The notes below the pieces were generated by a model. That model saw nothing but the letters and a program-made list of their open reading frames with translations. It had not been told where the DNA came from and searched no databases. DNA of 64,000 nt from Streptomyces sp. JB150 (GTDB lineage: Bacteria; Actinomycetota; Actinomycetes; Streptomycetales; Streptomycetaceae): positions 134,072 to 198,071 of the forward strand of contig NZ_CP049780.1 of assembly GCF_011193355.1 (NCBI RefSeq), read 5' to 3'. The position numbers were made by a program, and so were the translations under genes. Positions 24,334 through 33,486 of the stretch are shown here, in pieces (within the stretch, counting starts at the first letter, position 1; each line of letters starts with the position of its first letter).

Positions 24334-25215
24334 CTACGGGAGCGGCGTACCGCCCGTCGCGTTGACGATCTCCGCGGTGATGTACGACGCCTCCTGCGAG
24401 GCGAGGAAGACGTACGCGGGGGCCATCTCGGCGGGCTGGGCGGGGCGTCCGATCGGCGCCTGCTTGCCGAACTCCTGGGTGTCCGGCATGGTCGCCGGGA
24501 TCAGCGGTGTCCACACCGGGCCCGGTGCGACGGCGTTGACCCGGATCCCCCGCTCGATCACCATCTGCGCCAGTCCCTGGGTGAAGTTGACGATCGCGCC
24601 CTTCGTCATGGCGTAGTCCAGCAGATGCGGACTGGGCTTGTACGCCTGCACCGACGTCGAGTTGATGATGCTGCCGCCCTCCGGCATGTGCCGCAGGGCG
24701 AACTTGCACAGCCAGAACATGCCGTACAGGTTGGTCCGCACCACCCGGTCGAACTGCTCGGTGGAGATCGCCTCGATGCCGTCGGGCTGCGACATCTGGT
24801 AGGCCGCGTTGTTCACCAGGATGTCGATCCGGCCGAACTCCTGAACGGCGCGGTCCACCAGGGACCGGCAGTTCTCCTCCTCGCGTACGTCGCAGGAGAC
24901 GGCCACGGCCTGTCGCCCGGCCTCCTCGACCAGCCGTACGGTCTCGGCGGCGTCGTCCTTCTCGTCCTCCAGGTAGGTGAAGAGGACGTCTGCCCCCTCA
25001 CGGGCGAACGCCAGCGCGACCGCCCGTCCGATGCCCGAGTCGCCGCCGGTGATCACGGCCTTGCGGTCCGTCAGCCGGCCGCTGCCCCGGTACGACTCCT
25101 CCCCGTGGTCCGGGGGCGGGTCCATGGGCCCGGTCCAGCCGGGGTGCGGCTGGTCCTGGCCGGGGAAGTCCGGCTGCGGGTGCTGTTCGGTGGGGTCCTG
25201 CTGCTGCTCGGTCAC
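24334..25215 (-). CDS. SDR-family oxidoreductase (stress-type, N-terminally extended)
   Basis: This 293-aa NAD(P)-dependent short-chain dehydrogenase has the glycine motif GGDSGIGRA (57-65), NNAAY (136-140), catalytic S186/S188, Y201 and K205 (YAMTK). The hydrophilic Gln/Pro-rich extension (residues 1-45, ending GEESYRGSGRL) is typical of the YhdF/YghA group of general-stress SDRs. The substrate is unknown. The GTG at 25215 is set by a perfect AAGGAGG site. It is monocistronic and convergent with the DUF6882-like gene. Confidence 0.88.
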   Translation of the reverse strand: MTEQQQDPTEQHPQPDFPGQDQPHPGWTGPMDPPPDHGEESYRGSGRLTDRKAVITGGDSGIGRAVALAFAREGADVLFTYLEDEKDDAAETVRLVEEAGRQAVAVSCDVREEENCRSLVDRAVQEFGRIDILVNNAAYQMSQPDGIEAISTEQFDRVVRTNLYGMFWLCKFALRHMPEGGSIINSTSVQAYKPSPHLLDYAMTKGAIVNFTQGLAQMVIERGIRVNAVAPGPVWTPLIPATMPDTQEFGKQAPIGRPAQPAEMAPAYVFLASQEASYITAEIVNATGGTPLP

Positions 25216-25463
25216 GTGGTCAGCCTCCTTGTCGGCAGGTACGACCGGTGCGGTGCCCGGTGCTCTACGGCCTGCGGCACGGGTACCCACGACAGCGCGA
25301 TGTCGATCAGGTTCGCCGAGGCCGGTGCGCCGGGTCCGTCCGGTGCCGCCCGGCGCGTGGTGAAGCCAATCACCGCGGGCGTGCTTCGCGAGGACCGCCA
25401 CGCTGGCCGGCGCGGCCGGCGGAGTGAACGGCGCGGTCAGCGGCGAGTGTGCGGCGGATCGCC

Positions 25464-26171
25464 TCACACGGTGGCTTCGGGCCGCTGCGCGCTGAGGTGG
25501 ACCACGTGGGTGCGGGCGGCGTGCGGGGTGAGCAGGCCGCGCAGTTCCCCGGCCGCCGTCGTCAGAAGGTGGCCGTCGTGGCAGGCGCGGAGGGTTTCGA
25601 GGACGAAGGTGACGCGGGCGGAGTCCTCGGTGACGCGGGTGCGGTGGGCGTCGCGGTGGTTCCAGTGGCGGGTCAGGACGCCGTCGGTGTCGGCGTAGAC
25701 GACCTCGCCGGGCCTGGGGGTCTCCACGGTGCCGGGTTCGCCGAGCGGGGTGAACTCCTCGCTACCGTCCGCGTACCGGATGACGACGTCACCGGCGACG
25801 TGGTCGAGGTCGAAGGCGCCGGCCGGCAGGCCGTGGCGGACGGAGACGGTGTTGTAGGCGTCGACCGCGGGGTTGACGCGCGGCAGGGTGCCCTTCTTCG
25901 CCAGTCTCCGGCCGAGGGCGTCGACGCTGGGACGGATGCGGCGGGGGTTGGTGCCGAAGGAGCGGTAGGCGGTGTGCCAGGCCTCGATGCGCGGATCGGT
26001 CTCGTCGGCGGGCTGCCAGGTCCCGTCGGCGAGCTGCCGCTCCAGGTCCGCCACGGCGGCGGCGGTCTCCGGCCAGGGCCCGTGGCCGTCGAGGCCGGTG
26101 GCGGTGACGAGGGCGATGAGGGTGTCGGGGAAGGCGTCGGCGACTGCGGGGCTGAGACGGAACGTGGTCAT
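25464..26171 (-). CDS. B3/B4 (PheT-like) tRNA-binding domain protein
   Basis: This 235-aa protein is a stand-alone B3/B4 domain, the fold found in the beta subunit of phenylalanyl-tRNA synthetase (AWHTAYRSFGTNPRRIRPSVDALGRR, then NTVSVRHGLPAGAFDLDHVAG). Free-standing versions may act on misacylated tRNA or free amino acids, but this is not established. It follows the PaiB-family gene by 41 bp on the same strand and is probably co-transcribed with it. The start at 26171 has only a weak GGAAG site. Confidence 0.8.
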   Translation of the reverse strand: MTTFRLSPAVADAFPDTLIALVTATGLDGHGPWPETAAAVADLERQLADGTWQPADETDPRIEAWHTAYRSFGTNPRRIRPSVDALGRRLAKKGTLPRVNPAVDAYNTVSVRHGLPAGAFDLDHVAGDVVIRYADGSEEFTPLGEPGTVETPRPGEVVYADTDGVLTRHWNHRDAHRTRVTEDSARVTFVLETLRACHDGHLLTTAAGELRGLLTPHAARTHVVHLSAQRPEATV

Positions 26172-26212
26172 GGCTGGGGCTTCCAGGTCTGTCGGGTGGT
26201 CGTGGGGCGTGG

Positions 26213-26863
26213 TCAGGGCTGCTTGTAGGGGCCGATGCGGTCCAGGCGGCGGCGCTGCTGGGCCGCGGCGGCGAGGTCCAGGCCCTGGGCGCGCGCGGTG
26301 AGGTGGTCCGCGACGGCGGTGCGGTGTCCGACCGGTTTGTGGTCGTCGTACTTGAACTTGGCCCGCACCTCGGTGACGTCCAGGTACAGGCCTCGGATAC
26401 CGGACAGCATGCGCCCGTAAGGGGGGTGGCCGGCGACGATGCCGGCGTGGTCGCCGGCGGGCTGGAAGTGCGCCATCTGGACGCGCAGGAGTTCCGCCTT
26501 GGCCTCGGGGTCGTCGACGATCGTGGCGCGGCAGGTGAACTGGACGGCGGTGTAGTAGCTGGTGGGGACGCCGTCGGTGGGCGGGGTGTCCGGCTGGGCG
26601 CGCCAGGGGCCGGGGACGAAGGTGTAGTCGCCGAAGACGGTGAACAGGACGTTCGGGTCGTTCTCGAGCGCCCTCCAGACGGGGTTCGGCCGGGCGAGGT
26701 GGATCAGGAGCCGGCCGTTGCCGCCGGCGAAGTGGGTGGGCACGGCCATGGGCGGCCGGCCCGGCGGGCCGTTGACGCTGAGCAGGCCGAAATCGTGACC
26801 GTCGGCGATCCAGGACCGCCATTCGGCTTCGTCCAGACTCGCGTCCCAGGGGTGGATCAGCAT
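26213..26863 (-). CDS. FMN-binding split-barrel protein, PaiB family
   Basis: This 216-aa protein matches the PaiB-type FMN-binding negative regulator family: MLIHPWDASLDEAEW, PTHFAGGNGRLLIHLARPNPVWRAL, FGDYTFVPGPW and SYYTAVQFTCRATIV. In Bacillus, PaiB affects sporulation and protease expression; the fold is that of flavin reductases, so an enzymatic role is also possible. The AAGGAG site 8 nt before the ATG fixes the start. It is the first gene of a pair with the B3/B4 protein and is divergent from an XRE-cupin regulator. Confidence 0.85.
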   Translation of the reverse strand: MLIHPWDASLDEAEWRSWIADGHDFGLLSVNGPPGRPPMAVPTHFAGGNGRLLIHLARPNPVWRALENDPNVLFTVFGDYTFVPGPWRAQPDTPPTDGVPTSYYTAVQFTCRATIVDDPEAKAELLRVQMAHFQPAGDHAGIVAGHPPYGRMLSGIRGLYLDVTEVRAKFKYDDHKPVGHRTAVADHLTARAQGLDLAAAAQQRRRLDRIGPYKQP

Positions 26864-27093
26864 GGGGGAACTCCTTGCGCGGAGGGGCAGAGCGAGGCGG
26901 AGACGGTGTCCGTGGCCGACGCCCTCGGCGGCCAGGCGGAGGTGCCCGCTGGGGGCGGCTCGGTACGTACACCCCTTACGATGCACTGGAACGACCAGAC
27001 CGTACATCGAACCGACCGACCCGTGTCAACCGAGCGACCGCGCGGTGCAATGGAGTGGGTCGGGAATCACTCAGGAACGAGGACGGTGATCAG

Positions 27094-27672
27094 GTGGCCG
27101 AGACAGAGGCGGCCTTGCGCACCCTCGCGCACAACGTCAGAACCGCCCGCACCCGCGCGGGCCTGTCCCTCGACGAACTCGGCCGGCGCGCCGGTGTCAG
27201 CAAGGGGGCCCTGGTCGCCCTGGAGAAGGCCCAGGGCAACCCGAACTTCGCCACGCTCGTCCGGCTCGCCGACACCCTCGGCGTCTCCGTGTCCGCCCTC
27301 CTGGAAGGGCCGCCCGAGGAGCGCGTCCGCGTCGTGACCGCCGACGACGTCAAGCCGCTGTGGGTGGGCGAGCGGGGCAGCGAGGCCCGGCTCATGCTGA
27401 CCACCTCGGGCCCAGCGCCCGTCGAGGTCTGGCGCTGGCGGCTCCAGCCCGGCGAGGAGTACCCCAGCCACCCCCACCAGGCGGGAGTCGTCGAAACCGT
27501 CAGTGTCACCTCGGGGCGGATGGTCCTCGTCGCCGACGGCGTCGAGCACCCGCTGCACGCCGGACAGACCGCCACGTTCGACGCCACGGTCCCTCACACC
27601 TACCGCGGGGCGGGCGAGCGGACCTGCCACCTCGTCATGACCGTCCACCTGCCGCCCGGCCCCACGCCCTGA
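27094..27672 (+). CDS. XRE-family regulator with cupin sensor
   Basis: This 192-aa regulator has an N-terminal Cro/CI helix-turn-helix (about 8-62: LSLDELGRRAGVSKGALVALE, the recognition helix after VSKG) and a C-terminal small cupin (about 110-185: GEEYPSHPHQAGVVETVSV, GQTATFDATVPHTYR) able to bind a metal and small ligand. The GTG at 27094 follows GAGG at about 11 nt. It is divergent from the PaiB-B3/B4 pair across about 230 bp and is its likely regulator; PaiB and B3/B4 proteins are often neighbours of such regulators. Confidence 0.86.
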   Translation: MAETEAALRTLAHNVRTARTRAGLSLDELGRRAGVSKGALVALEKAQGNPNFATLVRLADTLGVSVSALLEGPPEERVRVVTADDVKPLWVGERGSEARLMLTTSGPAPVEVWRWRLQPGEEYPSHPHQAGVVETVSVTSGRMVLVADGVEHPLHAGQTATFDATVPHTYRGAGERTCHLVMTVHLPPGPTP

Positions 27673-27728
27673 CCCCGCTGGACCGCGAGAGGGCTGCCGC
27701 CAAGGGCCGTGCGCCGCGTTCGGGTGAT

Positions 27729-28504
27729 TCAGACGCACTCCCCCTTGGCGTTCACCGGGGTCCAGCCCGACGGGCCCACGTCGTTGACCGCGCGCACCTG
27801 GAAGCACTGCTGCCCGAGGGGCAGGTCGGGCCAGGTGAAGCTCTTGCTGTCTGTGGGCAGGCTCTTGGTCTGGTTGAGCGTGGTGTTGCGGATCTCCATG
27901 CGCGTCTCGTCGGTGGCGGGGTTCTCCCACGCCACGCGCACGCTCGAGGGCTGCCCGGCGACCCTGGTGGCGACCACGGCCGACGGCTCGGCCGGCCGGC
28001 CGATGCCGGTCCCGGAGCCGGCGGCGTGTTTCAGGGTGAACGTCGCCCTGGCGTGGTCGGGGGAGCCCAGTTCGTCGTTGCGGGCATCCAGCCGCCACTT
28101 CAGGCTTTTGCGCGGGGCGAACGCCGTCTGGATGCCCTCGTCCTGGGCGTCGAGGTCGTCCGAGCCGCAGCTCGATCCCTCGAAGAGCCGGAGCGTGGGC
28201 GAGACGACGACCGATTCGTTGGACCTGAGCTCGAAGAGGATGGTCAAAACGCCCCGCGCCTGGTCCCCCGCGCACACCGACCGGGTGAGCGTGGTGCGTG
28301 TCCTGTCGTGGCTCAGCGCGGTCGTCATGTCCAGCTTGAGTGTCCGGGAGGCCCTGGAGGAACCGATGCCGGGCGGGCTCGTGACGAACAGCTCACCCGT
28401 CACGGTGATGGTGTGGTACTGGCCGCGGTGGCCGGCGGCGCCACCCACACGCAGAGCAGAGGCACCGGGAGAGCCGCCGCAACGGCGACGCGTCGCAGCC
28501 TCAT
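27729..28504 (-). pseudogene. Secreted FN3-domain protein with apparent frameshift
   Basis: Two frames together make a plausible secreted protein. From ATG 28504 (GAGGTGGGG upstream) the frame encodes a classic Sec signal, MRLRRVAVAAALPVPLLCVW then APPATAAS, but stops at 28400. The body, in the next frame, begins within the same stretch (YHTITVTGELFV) and runs to 27729: a beta-rich region with C-x-G pairs and then a fibronectin III-like domain (VRVAWENPATDETRMEIRN, CFQVRAVNDVGPSGW). A one-base indel near 28405-28430 would join them. It could be a mutation, a sequencing error, or translational coupling through the GTGA overlap at 28400-28403. The body alone would be cytosolic. Confidence 0.6.
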
Positions 28505-28575
28505 CACCCCACCTCGCAATCGCCTCGTCGGGTTTCGGTGGACGGAGGGGCTCAGCGGAAGAGTGGTGGTTCCTC

Positions 28576-29112
28576 TCATCGTCCCGCCCTCCCCCGGATG
28601 CGTCCACCGCAGGGCGGTGAGTTCGGGGACCGGCCGTTGTCAGCCGTCCTGGCCCAGGTGGTGCCGGGCCAGTCCGATACACCGGCCAGACGGGCGGCGG
28701 CCCGGGCGGGGTCGCCGGTCCGCGTGGGCTGGTCCACCTCGAAGTCGTAACCGGTCAGGCCGCTTTCGTCCTCGACGATGCGGGCGACGCGGCAGGCCCG
28801 CTCCATGAGGTCCCGTGCCGCTCGCCCGGAGTGGCGGTAGGCGACTTCGATGTCGGCCGTGTCCGCGCGGTGGTCGAGCTGGATGCGGCCCGGCGGGCCG
28901 GTCGTCTCCAGGGTCGGGCTGGACGGGTACTCCTCGGACGCGACCGGGCCGGCCTCCCGCGCGACCCGGTCGACGATGCGCTCCCAGGCGGCCCGCTGTG
29001 CGGTGGTCAGCCGCAGGGGTGGCAGGTCGGCGTCGGCGTCGGCGTCGGCGTCGAAACCGGCGTTGAGGTGGTCGAGGGTCTCGTGGAGGGTCAGGCCGGG
29101 TCGTACCCGCAC
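28576..29112 (-). CDS. Hypothetical protein
   Basis: I do not recognise this 178-aa protein. It has an acidic (DA)n run coded by a GTCGGC hexamer microsatellite (about 29029-29053), a helical RLTTAQRAAWERIVDRVAR segment and a strand-like IQLDHRADTADIEVAYRH. The GTG at 29112 has a poor ribosome site. The in-frame residues just upstream (LTYEITLVRVRPG) look like the natural N-terminus, but their first codon is CTG, so the start may be CTG at 29133 or the gene may have lost its start. The C-terminal 20 residues look unstructured. Confidence 0.5.
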   Translation of the reverse strand: MRVRPGLTLHETLDHLNAGFDADADADADLPPLRLTTAQRAAWERIVDRVAREAGPVASEEYPSSPTLETTGPPGRIQLDHRADTADIEVAYRHSGRAARDLMERACRVARIVEDESGLTGYDFEVDQPTRTGDPARAAARLAGVSDWPGTTWARTADNGRSPNSPPCGGRIRGRAGR

Positions 29113-29190
29113 CAGGGTGATCTCGTAGGTCAGCCGGTGAATCCACGCAACGCCCGGAGACGGCTGTGGGATTCGGCGGGGGCGGTCACG

Positions 29191-29232
29191 CGCGGGGCCC
29201 GCAGCCGGTGCTGTGCGGCTGCGGGCCCCGCG
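29191..29232 (-). terminator. Long hairpin terminator after the PAP2 gene
   Basis: The arms CGCGGGGCCCGCAGCCG and CGGCTGCGGGCCCCGCG pair perfectly over 17 bp around an 8-nt loop, 11 bp beyond the stop at 29243. Confidence 0.85.
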
Positions 29233-29242
29233 GTGTCGGGTG

Positions 29243-30724
29243 TCACAGGAGGGTGATGGGCTTCTGGTCGTCCGCGGCCGGCGCCGCCGGCGGTTCGGGG
29301 ACCGGTGGCTGGGGCGTCGGTGACTCGGCGGGCGTCTGCCGGGGAGCGGGGACTCGCTCGGCCGGGACGGGCGCGGCTTCCGGTTCTGGCGGGGCCGCGG
29401 TGCGTACGTAGCCGTAGATCACCGAGGCCATCGCCAGCAGGAGCAGCGGGCCGTAGAGCCACGGATGCCTGGCCATCTGCGTCGGGAGGTAGTAGTACGA
29501 CGCCAGGAGCGCGGCGAAGACGGCCGTGCCGTACGCGACCAGCTGAAGTCCCGGCCGGTCCCAGCCGCGGTCGAAGGAGCGCAGGGCCGCCTCGATGGTG
29601 AGGACGAAGACGACGCCGGCGACGAGGTCGGCGCCGTAGTGGTAACCGAACCCGAGCGTCGCGCACAGCGTGGCCACCAGCCAGAAGGTGCCTGCGTGGC
29701 GCAGGACGCGCGGACCGCGGCGGGTGTGGAGGAAGATCGCGGTGGCCCAGGCGGTGTGCAGGCTGGGCATGCAGTTGCGCGGGGTGATCTCGTCGAAGGG
29801 GATGGAGTGGGGGGTGGTGAGCGGCGGTGGTGTGGCCGGCCAGATCTCGGCCACCGCCCACTGGCGGGTGGGCCAGGTGTCCGACCAGATGCTGACCGAG
29901 GCCCAGTGTTCGGTGCCGGTGCCGTAGGCGAAGATCGGCCCGACGACGGGGTAGATCATGTACACGGCAGGACCGAGGAGGCCGATCAGCAGGAAGCTGC
30001 GCACCAGGTGGTGGCGGGGGAAGCGGCGCGCGGTCGCGACGTGGCGCAGCTGGTAGAGGGCGACGATGACGGCGGCGACGGGGAGCTGGCCGTAGACGAA
30101 GTCGAGGAGGTTGTAGCCGAAGGCTCCGGTGGCCTCGACGATCCGGCCCGCCACCCAGGACGGGTTGCCCAGCGCCTGGTCGGCGGTCGCCACGTACGGG
30201 TCGAGGACGTCGGGGCGGGTCTCGGCGGTGATCAGCAGCCAGGTGTCACCGGTCTTGCGGCCGGTGATCAGGAGCAGGCCCAGGCCGACACCCTTGAGCA
30301 GCAGGGCGCGCTCGGGGCCGGTGCGGCGGGTGAGGGCGACGACCGCGCAGCCCAGCATCACCCACAGCGCGCCGTTGCCGAAGGGGTGGCCCCCGGTGAC
30401 CTCGGTGTCGGTGGCCCAGCGGACGAGGAGGAAGGCGAGGTCGACGCCGATCGCGGCGGCGAGGGCGAGGAAGCGCTGCCGCCAGGTGAGGACCACCATC
30501 ATCAGCGCCATGCTGGCGTACAGCAGACCACCCGATTTGGGCGGGTACATCACCTCTCGTACTTGGTTGGTGATCGGCCCGGGTACGCCGTAGCGGCGGG
30601 CGGCGATCTCCAGGGCGACGAGAAATCCGAGGGTCACCACACCGGCGGCGACCCACAGAAGGGTGCGGGGCCGACGCGGGGCGGGGAAGGTGTTTCTGCC
30701 CTGTCTGCGCGAGAACACCCGCAT
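29243..30724 (-). CDS. PAP2-family membrane phosphatase/lipid phosphotransferase
   Basis: This 493-aa polytopic membrane protein belongs to the PAP2 (type 2 phosphatidic acid phosphatase) superfamily, inositol-phosphorylceramide-synthase-like branch. The C2 motif is PSLH (320-323, CMPSLHTAW) and the C3 motif HYGADLVAG (362-370); about ten hydrophobic helices are visible. It would dephosphorylate a lipid phosphate or transfer a phospho-head group at the outer face of the membrane. A Pro/Glu-rich hydrophilic tail (about 440-493) is probably cytosolic. The ATG at 30724 lacks a strong ribosome site; a TTG five codons upstream is an alternative. Confidence 0.82.
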   Translation of the reverse strand: MRVFSRRQGRNTFPAPRRPRTLLWVAAGVVTLGFLVALEIAARRYGVPGPITNQVREVMYPPKSGGLLYASMALMMVVLTWRQRFLALAAAIGVDLAFLLVRWATDTEVTGGHPFGNGALWVMLGCAVVALTRRTGPERALLLKGVGLGLLLITGRKTGDTWLLITAETRPDVLDPYVATADQALGNPSWVAGRIVEATGAFGYNLLDFVYGQLPVAAVIVALYQLRHVATARRFPRHHLVRSFLLIGLLGPAVYMIYPVVGPIFAYGTGTEHWASVSIWSDTWPTRQWAVAEIWPATPPPLTTPHSIPFDEITPRNCMPSLHTAWATAIFLHTRRGPRVLRHAGTFWLVATLCATLGFGYHYGADLVAGVVFVLTIEAALRSFDRGWDRPGLQLVAYGTAVFAALLASYYYLPTQMARHPWLYGPLLLLAMASVIYGYVRTAAPPEPEAAPVPAERVPAPRQTPAESPTPQPPVPEPPAAPAADDQKPITLL

Positions 30725-30947
30725 TGCTCTGGATATCAATTCTTCGGCCAATTTTTTTCCGTTGGGTGATGGGCAATTGGGGTGTCCTCGCAGGCTCGAA
30801 CATGTTAACGGAGCGGTGCGGGGAGCGACCCGGCGCGTTACGGTCAACGGTCCGGGCCACCGGAAAAGACGCATCCTGGGCCTGGAAGGTGCCGTGGTGG
30901 GCAAAATCGGAAGGCGGCCGGACCGGCTCCCCTGCTACCGTGCGCCG

Positions 30948-31382
30948 ATGTCATCGGTCAGGAAGTTCCAAGTCACCTTCGACTGCGCGGAACCCGAGCG
31001 TCTCGCTCGCTTCTGGTGCGAGGTGCTGGGGTACGACCCGGCGCCGCCGCCGCGGGGGTTCGCCAGCTGGGACGCGTTCGACCGCACTCTGCCGCCCGAG
31101 CAGCGGGGAGGGGCGTTCGCCTGCGTCGATCCCTCGGGTGAGGGGCCGCGGCTCTACTTCCAGCGCGTCCCCGAGGGCAAGGTCGTCAAGAACCGGGTCC
31201 ATCTCTGCGTGCGGGTCGGCACCGGGTTGGTGGGGGAAGAGCGCCTCGCCGCACTCCGGGCCGAGTGCGCGCGGCTGGAGGCGCTCGGCGCCAGGTGCCA
31301 GCGCGTGCTGCTCGCCGACGAGCACAACGAGTCGTGCATCGTGATGCAGGACATCGAGGGGAACGAGTTCTGTCTCGACTGA
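30948..31382 (+). CDS. VOC-family (glyoxalase-like) protein
   Basis: This 144-aa single-domain vicinal-oxygen-chelate protein has the glyoxalase-6-like pattern: FQVTFDCAEPERLARFWCEVLGY at the N-terminus, RLYFQRVPEGKVVKNRVHLCVRV in the middle and DIEGNEFCLD at the end. Members bind metals or small hydrophobic ligands and include antibiotic-binding and isomerase types. It is divergent from the PAP2 gene and convergent with the biosynthetic operon, so a link to the latter is not indicated by transcription. Confidence 0.82.
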   Translation: MSSVRKFQVTFDCAEPERLARFWCEVLGYDPAPPPRGFASWDAFDRTLPPEQRGGAFACVDPSGEGPRLYFQRVPEGKVVKNRVHLCVRVGTGLVGEERLAALRAECARLEALGARCQRVLLADEHNESCIVMQDIEGNEFCLD

Positions 31383-31403
31383 GCGCCGGCGCGGGAGCAC
31401 CCG

Positions 31404-31434
31404 GCGTCGGCGCGGGACCACCCGGCGCCGACGC
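31404..31434. terminator. Hairpin between convergent VOC gene and biosynthetic operon
   Basis: GCGTCGGCGC and GCGCCGACGC form a 10-bp stem, continued inward by GGG/CCC after a one-base bulge. It lies between the stops at 31382 and 31504. Confidence 0.6.
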
Positions 31435-31503
31435 GGCCGGTTCCGCGCCCGTGTCCGCTCCCGCGCCCGTTCCGGGGCGCGTTTCCGGGCGGGCGGCTGG
31501 GCC

Positions 31504-32565
31504 TCAGTCGCCCACTGCGGCCTTGTCCAGCGCCTCCGCCAGGGTGCGCAGAGTCGCGATGCCCTGTTCGGCGTGGTCTGCGAAGATCATGGCCGAGAGG
31601 GTGGTGACTCCCGCTCCGGCGTAGGCCTGCAGCCGGTCGGCGATGCGGTCGGTGGGACCGAGCAGGGCGGTGCGGTCGAGGAACTCCCGCGGTACGGCCT
31701 CGGCGGCCGCTCGCGGTTCCCCGGCCAGGTAGAGCCGCTGCACCTGTTCGGCCTCGCCGGGGAAGCCGGTGCGGGCCATGAGCCGGTTGTAGAAGTTGTG
31801 CTCGCGTGAGCCCATCCCGCCCACGTAGTGGGTGGTGAACGCGCGCACCCGGTCGGCGCAGTCGGCGAGATCGTCCCCGGTCGCGACCGGCACCGCCGCC
31901 ACCACGTCGAAGCCCCGCAGATCCGCCCCCGTGCGCTCCCGGCCGGCGCGCAGTTCCGTCAGGAACTCCTGTCCGGACTCGGGCTGGAAGAAGACGGAGA
32001 GCCAGCCGTCCGCGATCTCGCCCGCCAGGCGGACGTTGGCCGGGCCGATGGCCGCCAGGTAGACCGGCACCTGCCTGCGCCGGGGGCGCATGCCCAGCTG
32101 GAGGGCCTTTCCGGGGCCGTCCGGGAGCGGCAGGCGGTAGTGCTCCCCGTCGTAGGTGACGGTCTCGCGCTGCAGGACCATCCGGACGATGTCGACGTAC
32201 TCGCGGGTGCGTGCCAGCGGTTTCTCGAACCGGGAGCCGTGCCAGCCCTCGGCGACCTGCGGCCCGGACACGCCGAGTCCGAGGCGGAAGCGGCCCTCGC
32301 AGAGCAGGTCGAGGGTCGCGGCGGTCATCGCCGTCATGGCGGGGGTGCGGGCGGGGATCTGCATCGCCGCGGTGCCCAGGTCGATGCGCGAGGTCTGCGC
32401 GGCGAGCCAGCCGAGCAGCGAGACGGCGTCCGAGCTGAACGCCTCGGCGGTCCAGGCCACCGAGAAGCCCAGGCGCTCGGCCTCGCGGACGTACCGGGCG
32501 GATTCCTGCGGGCGGGCTCCGGCGCCCAGGGGGCCGAGGTAGCGGAGGTTGAGTCCGAGTCTCAC
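31504..32565 (-). CDS. LLM-class (F420/FMN) oxidoreductase
   Basis: This 353-aa luciferase-like monooxygenase-fold protein has LGLNLRYLGP at the start, AAQTSRIDLGTAAMQIPARTP (the classic TS/T-R-I-xLGT strand), RFRLGLGVSGPQVAEGWHG and VPVYLAAIGPANVRLAGEIADGW. The form of the motif favours F420 as cofactor, though FMN is possible. It is 76 bp downstream of fabG on the same strand and is probably the last gene of the dialkylresorcinol-type operon, acting as a tailoring redox enzyme. The start is a GTG with GGAAGG about 13 nt upstream. Confidence 0.85.
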   Translation of the reverse strand: MRLGLNLRYLGPLGAGARPQESARYVREAERLGFSVAWTAEAFSSDAVSLLGWLAAQTSRIDLGTAAMQIPARTPAMTAMTAATLDLLCEGRFRLGLGVSGPQVAEGWHGSRFEKPLARTREYVDIVRMVLQRETVTYDGEHYRLPLPDGPGKALQLGMRPRRRQVPVYLAAIGPANVRLAGEIADGWLSVFFQPESGQEFLTELRAGRERTGADLRGFDVVAAVPVATGDDLADCADRVRAFTTHYVGGMGSREHNFYNRLMARTGFPGEAEQVQRLYLAGEPRAAAEAVPREFLDRTALLGPTDRIADRLQAYAGAGVTTLSAMIFADHAEQGIATLRTLAEALDKAAVGD

Positions 32566-32641
32566 CGGTCCGGGTGTCCTTCCTCTGTGGTCGAAGAGCG
32601 ATCGAGGACTACCGAGACTGCCGGATCGCGCGGCGGCGTGC

Positions 32642-33388
32642 TCAGACGACCAGGCCGCCGTCCACGCCCAGTACCTGGCCGGAGATGTAGCGGGCGCGGT
32701 CGGAGACGAGGAAGGAGACCAGGTCGGCGACGTCGTCGGGGGTGCCGAGGCGGCCGAGCGGAACGCGGTCGAGGACGTCCTTCCGGGTCGCCTCGGTCAG
32801 GCCGGCGGTCATGTCGGTCTCGATGAGGCCGGGCGCCACGACGTTGGCGCGCACCCCGTACTTCCCGCACTCCTTGGCCAGGGACTTGGTGAAGCCGATG
32901 ATCGCCGCCTTGGAGGCCGCGTAGTTGGCCTGCGTGGCGTTGCCGTGCACCCCGGCGATGGACGACAGCGTCACCACGCAGCCGGCGCGGCGCTTCATGA
33001 ACGAGAAGATGACCGAGCGGCACATGTGGTAGGTGCCGTCGAGGTTGGTCGCCATGACCTCGCTCCACTCCTCGCCGGTCATCCTGACCAGCGGATTGTC
33101 CCGTACGACCCCCGCGGAGGTCACGACGGCGTCGACCGGGCCGAGCTCGCTTTCCGCGGCGTCGGCGAACGCCCGGACCTCCTCCGATGAGGTCACGTCG
33201 ACGCGGTGGGGGACGACACGGGCTCCGGTGCCGGCGACCGACCTGACGACCTCGTCGGCCGCGGCGGCGTCCGAGCGGTAGCAGAACGCGACATCGAATC
33301 CGTCGTGCGCCAGGCGGGACACGACGGCGCGGCCGATGCCGCGGGAGCCGCCCGAGACGAGCGCCACCGGGCGCTGGGTGTCTGGCAT
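32642..33388 (-). CDS. fabG: 3-oxoacyl-ACP reductase, FabG-like
   Basis: This 248-aa NADPH-dependent SDR reduces beta-ketoacyl-ACP to beta-hydroxyacyl-ACP. It has GGSRGIG (13-19), SSIAG with S142/S143, Y156 and K160 (YAASK), and the C-terminal ISGQVLGVDGGLVV that is the FabG signature. The ATG at 33388 has AGGAG 7 nt upstream. In this operon it would serve chain-building on the linked ACPs; no dehydratase or enoyl reductase is present, so those steps may come from primary metabolism. Confidence 0.9.
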   Translation of the reverse strand: MPDTQRPVALVSGGSRGIGRAVVSRLAHDGFDVAFCYRSDAAAADEVVRSVAGTGARVVPHRVDVTSSEEVRAFADAAESELGPVDAVVTSAGVVRDNPLVRMTGEEWSEVMATNLDGTYHMCRSVIFSFMKRRAGCVVTLSSIAGVHGNATQANYAASKAAIIGFTKSLAKECGKYGVRANVVAPGLIETDMTAGLTEATRKDVLDRVPLGRLGTPDDVADLVSFLVSDRARYISGQVLGVDGGLVV

Positions 33389-33486
33389 GTGCTTCTCCTG
33401 GAAGGCCATGGCGAGCGGGGGTGGTGAGGGTGCGGCCGGCCGTGCGCCACCGGGGGCAGGGGGCCGGCCGCTGTGCCGCGGGTGTT

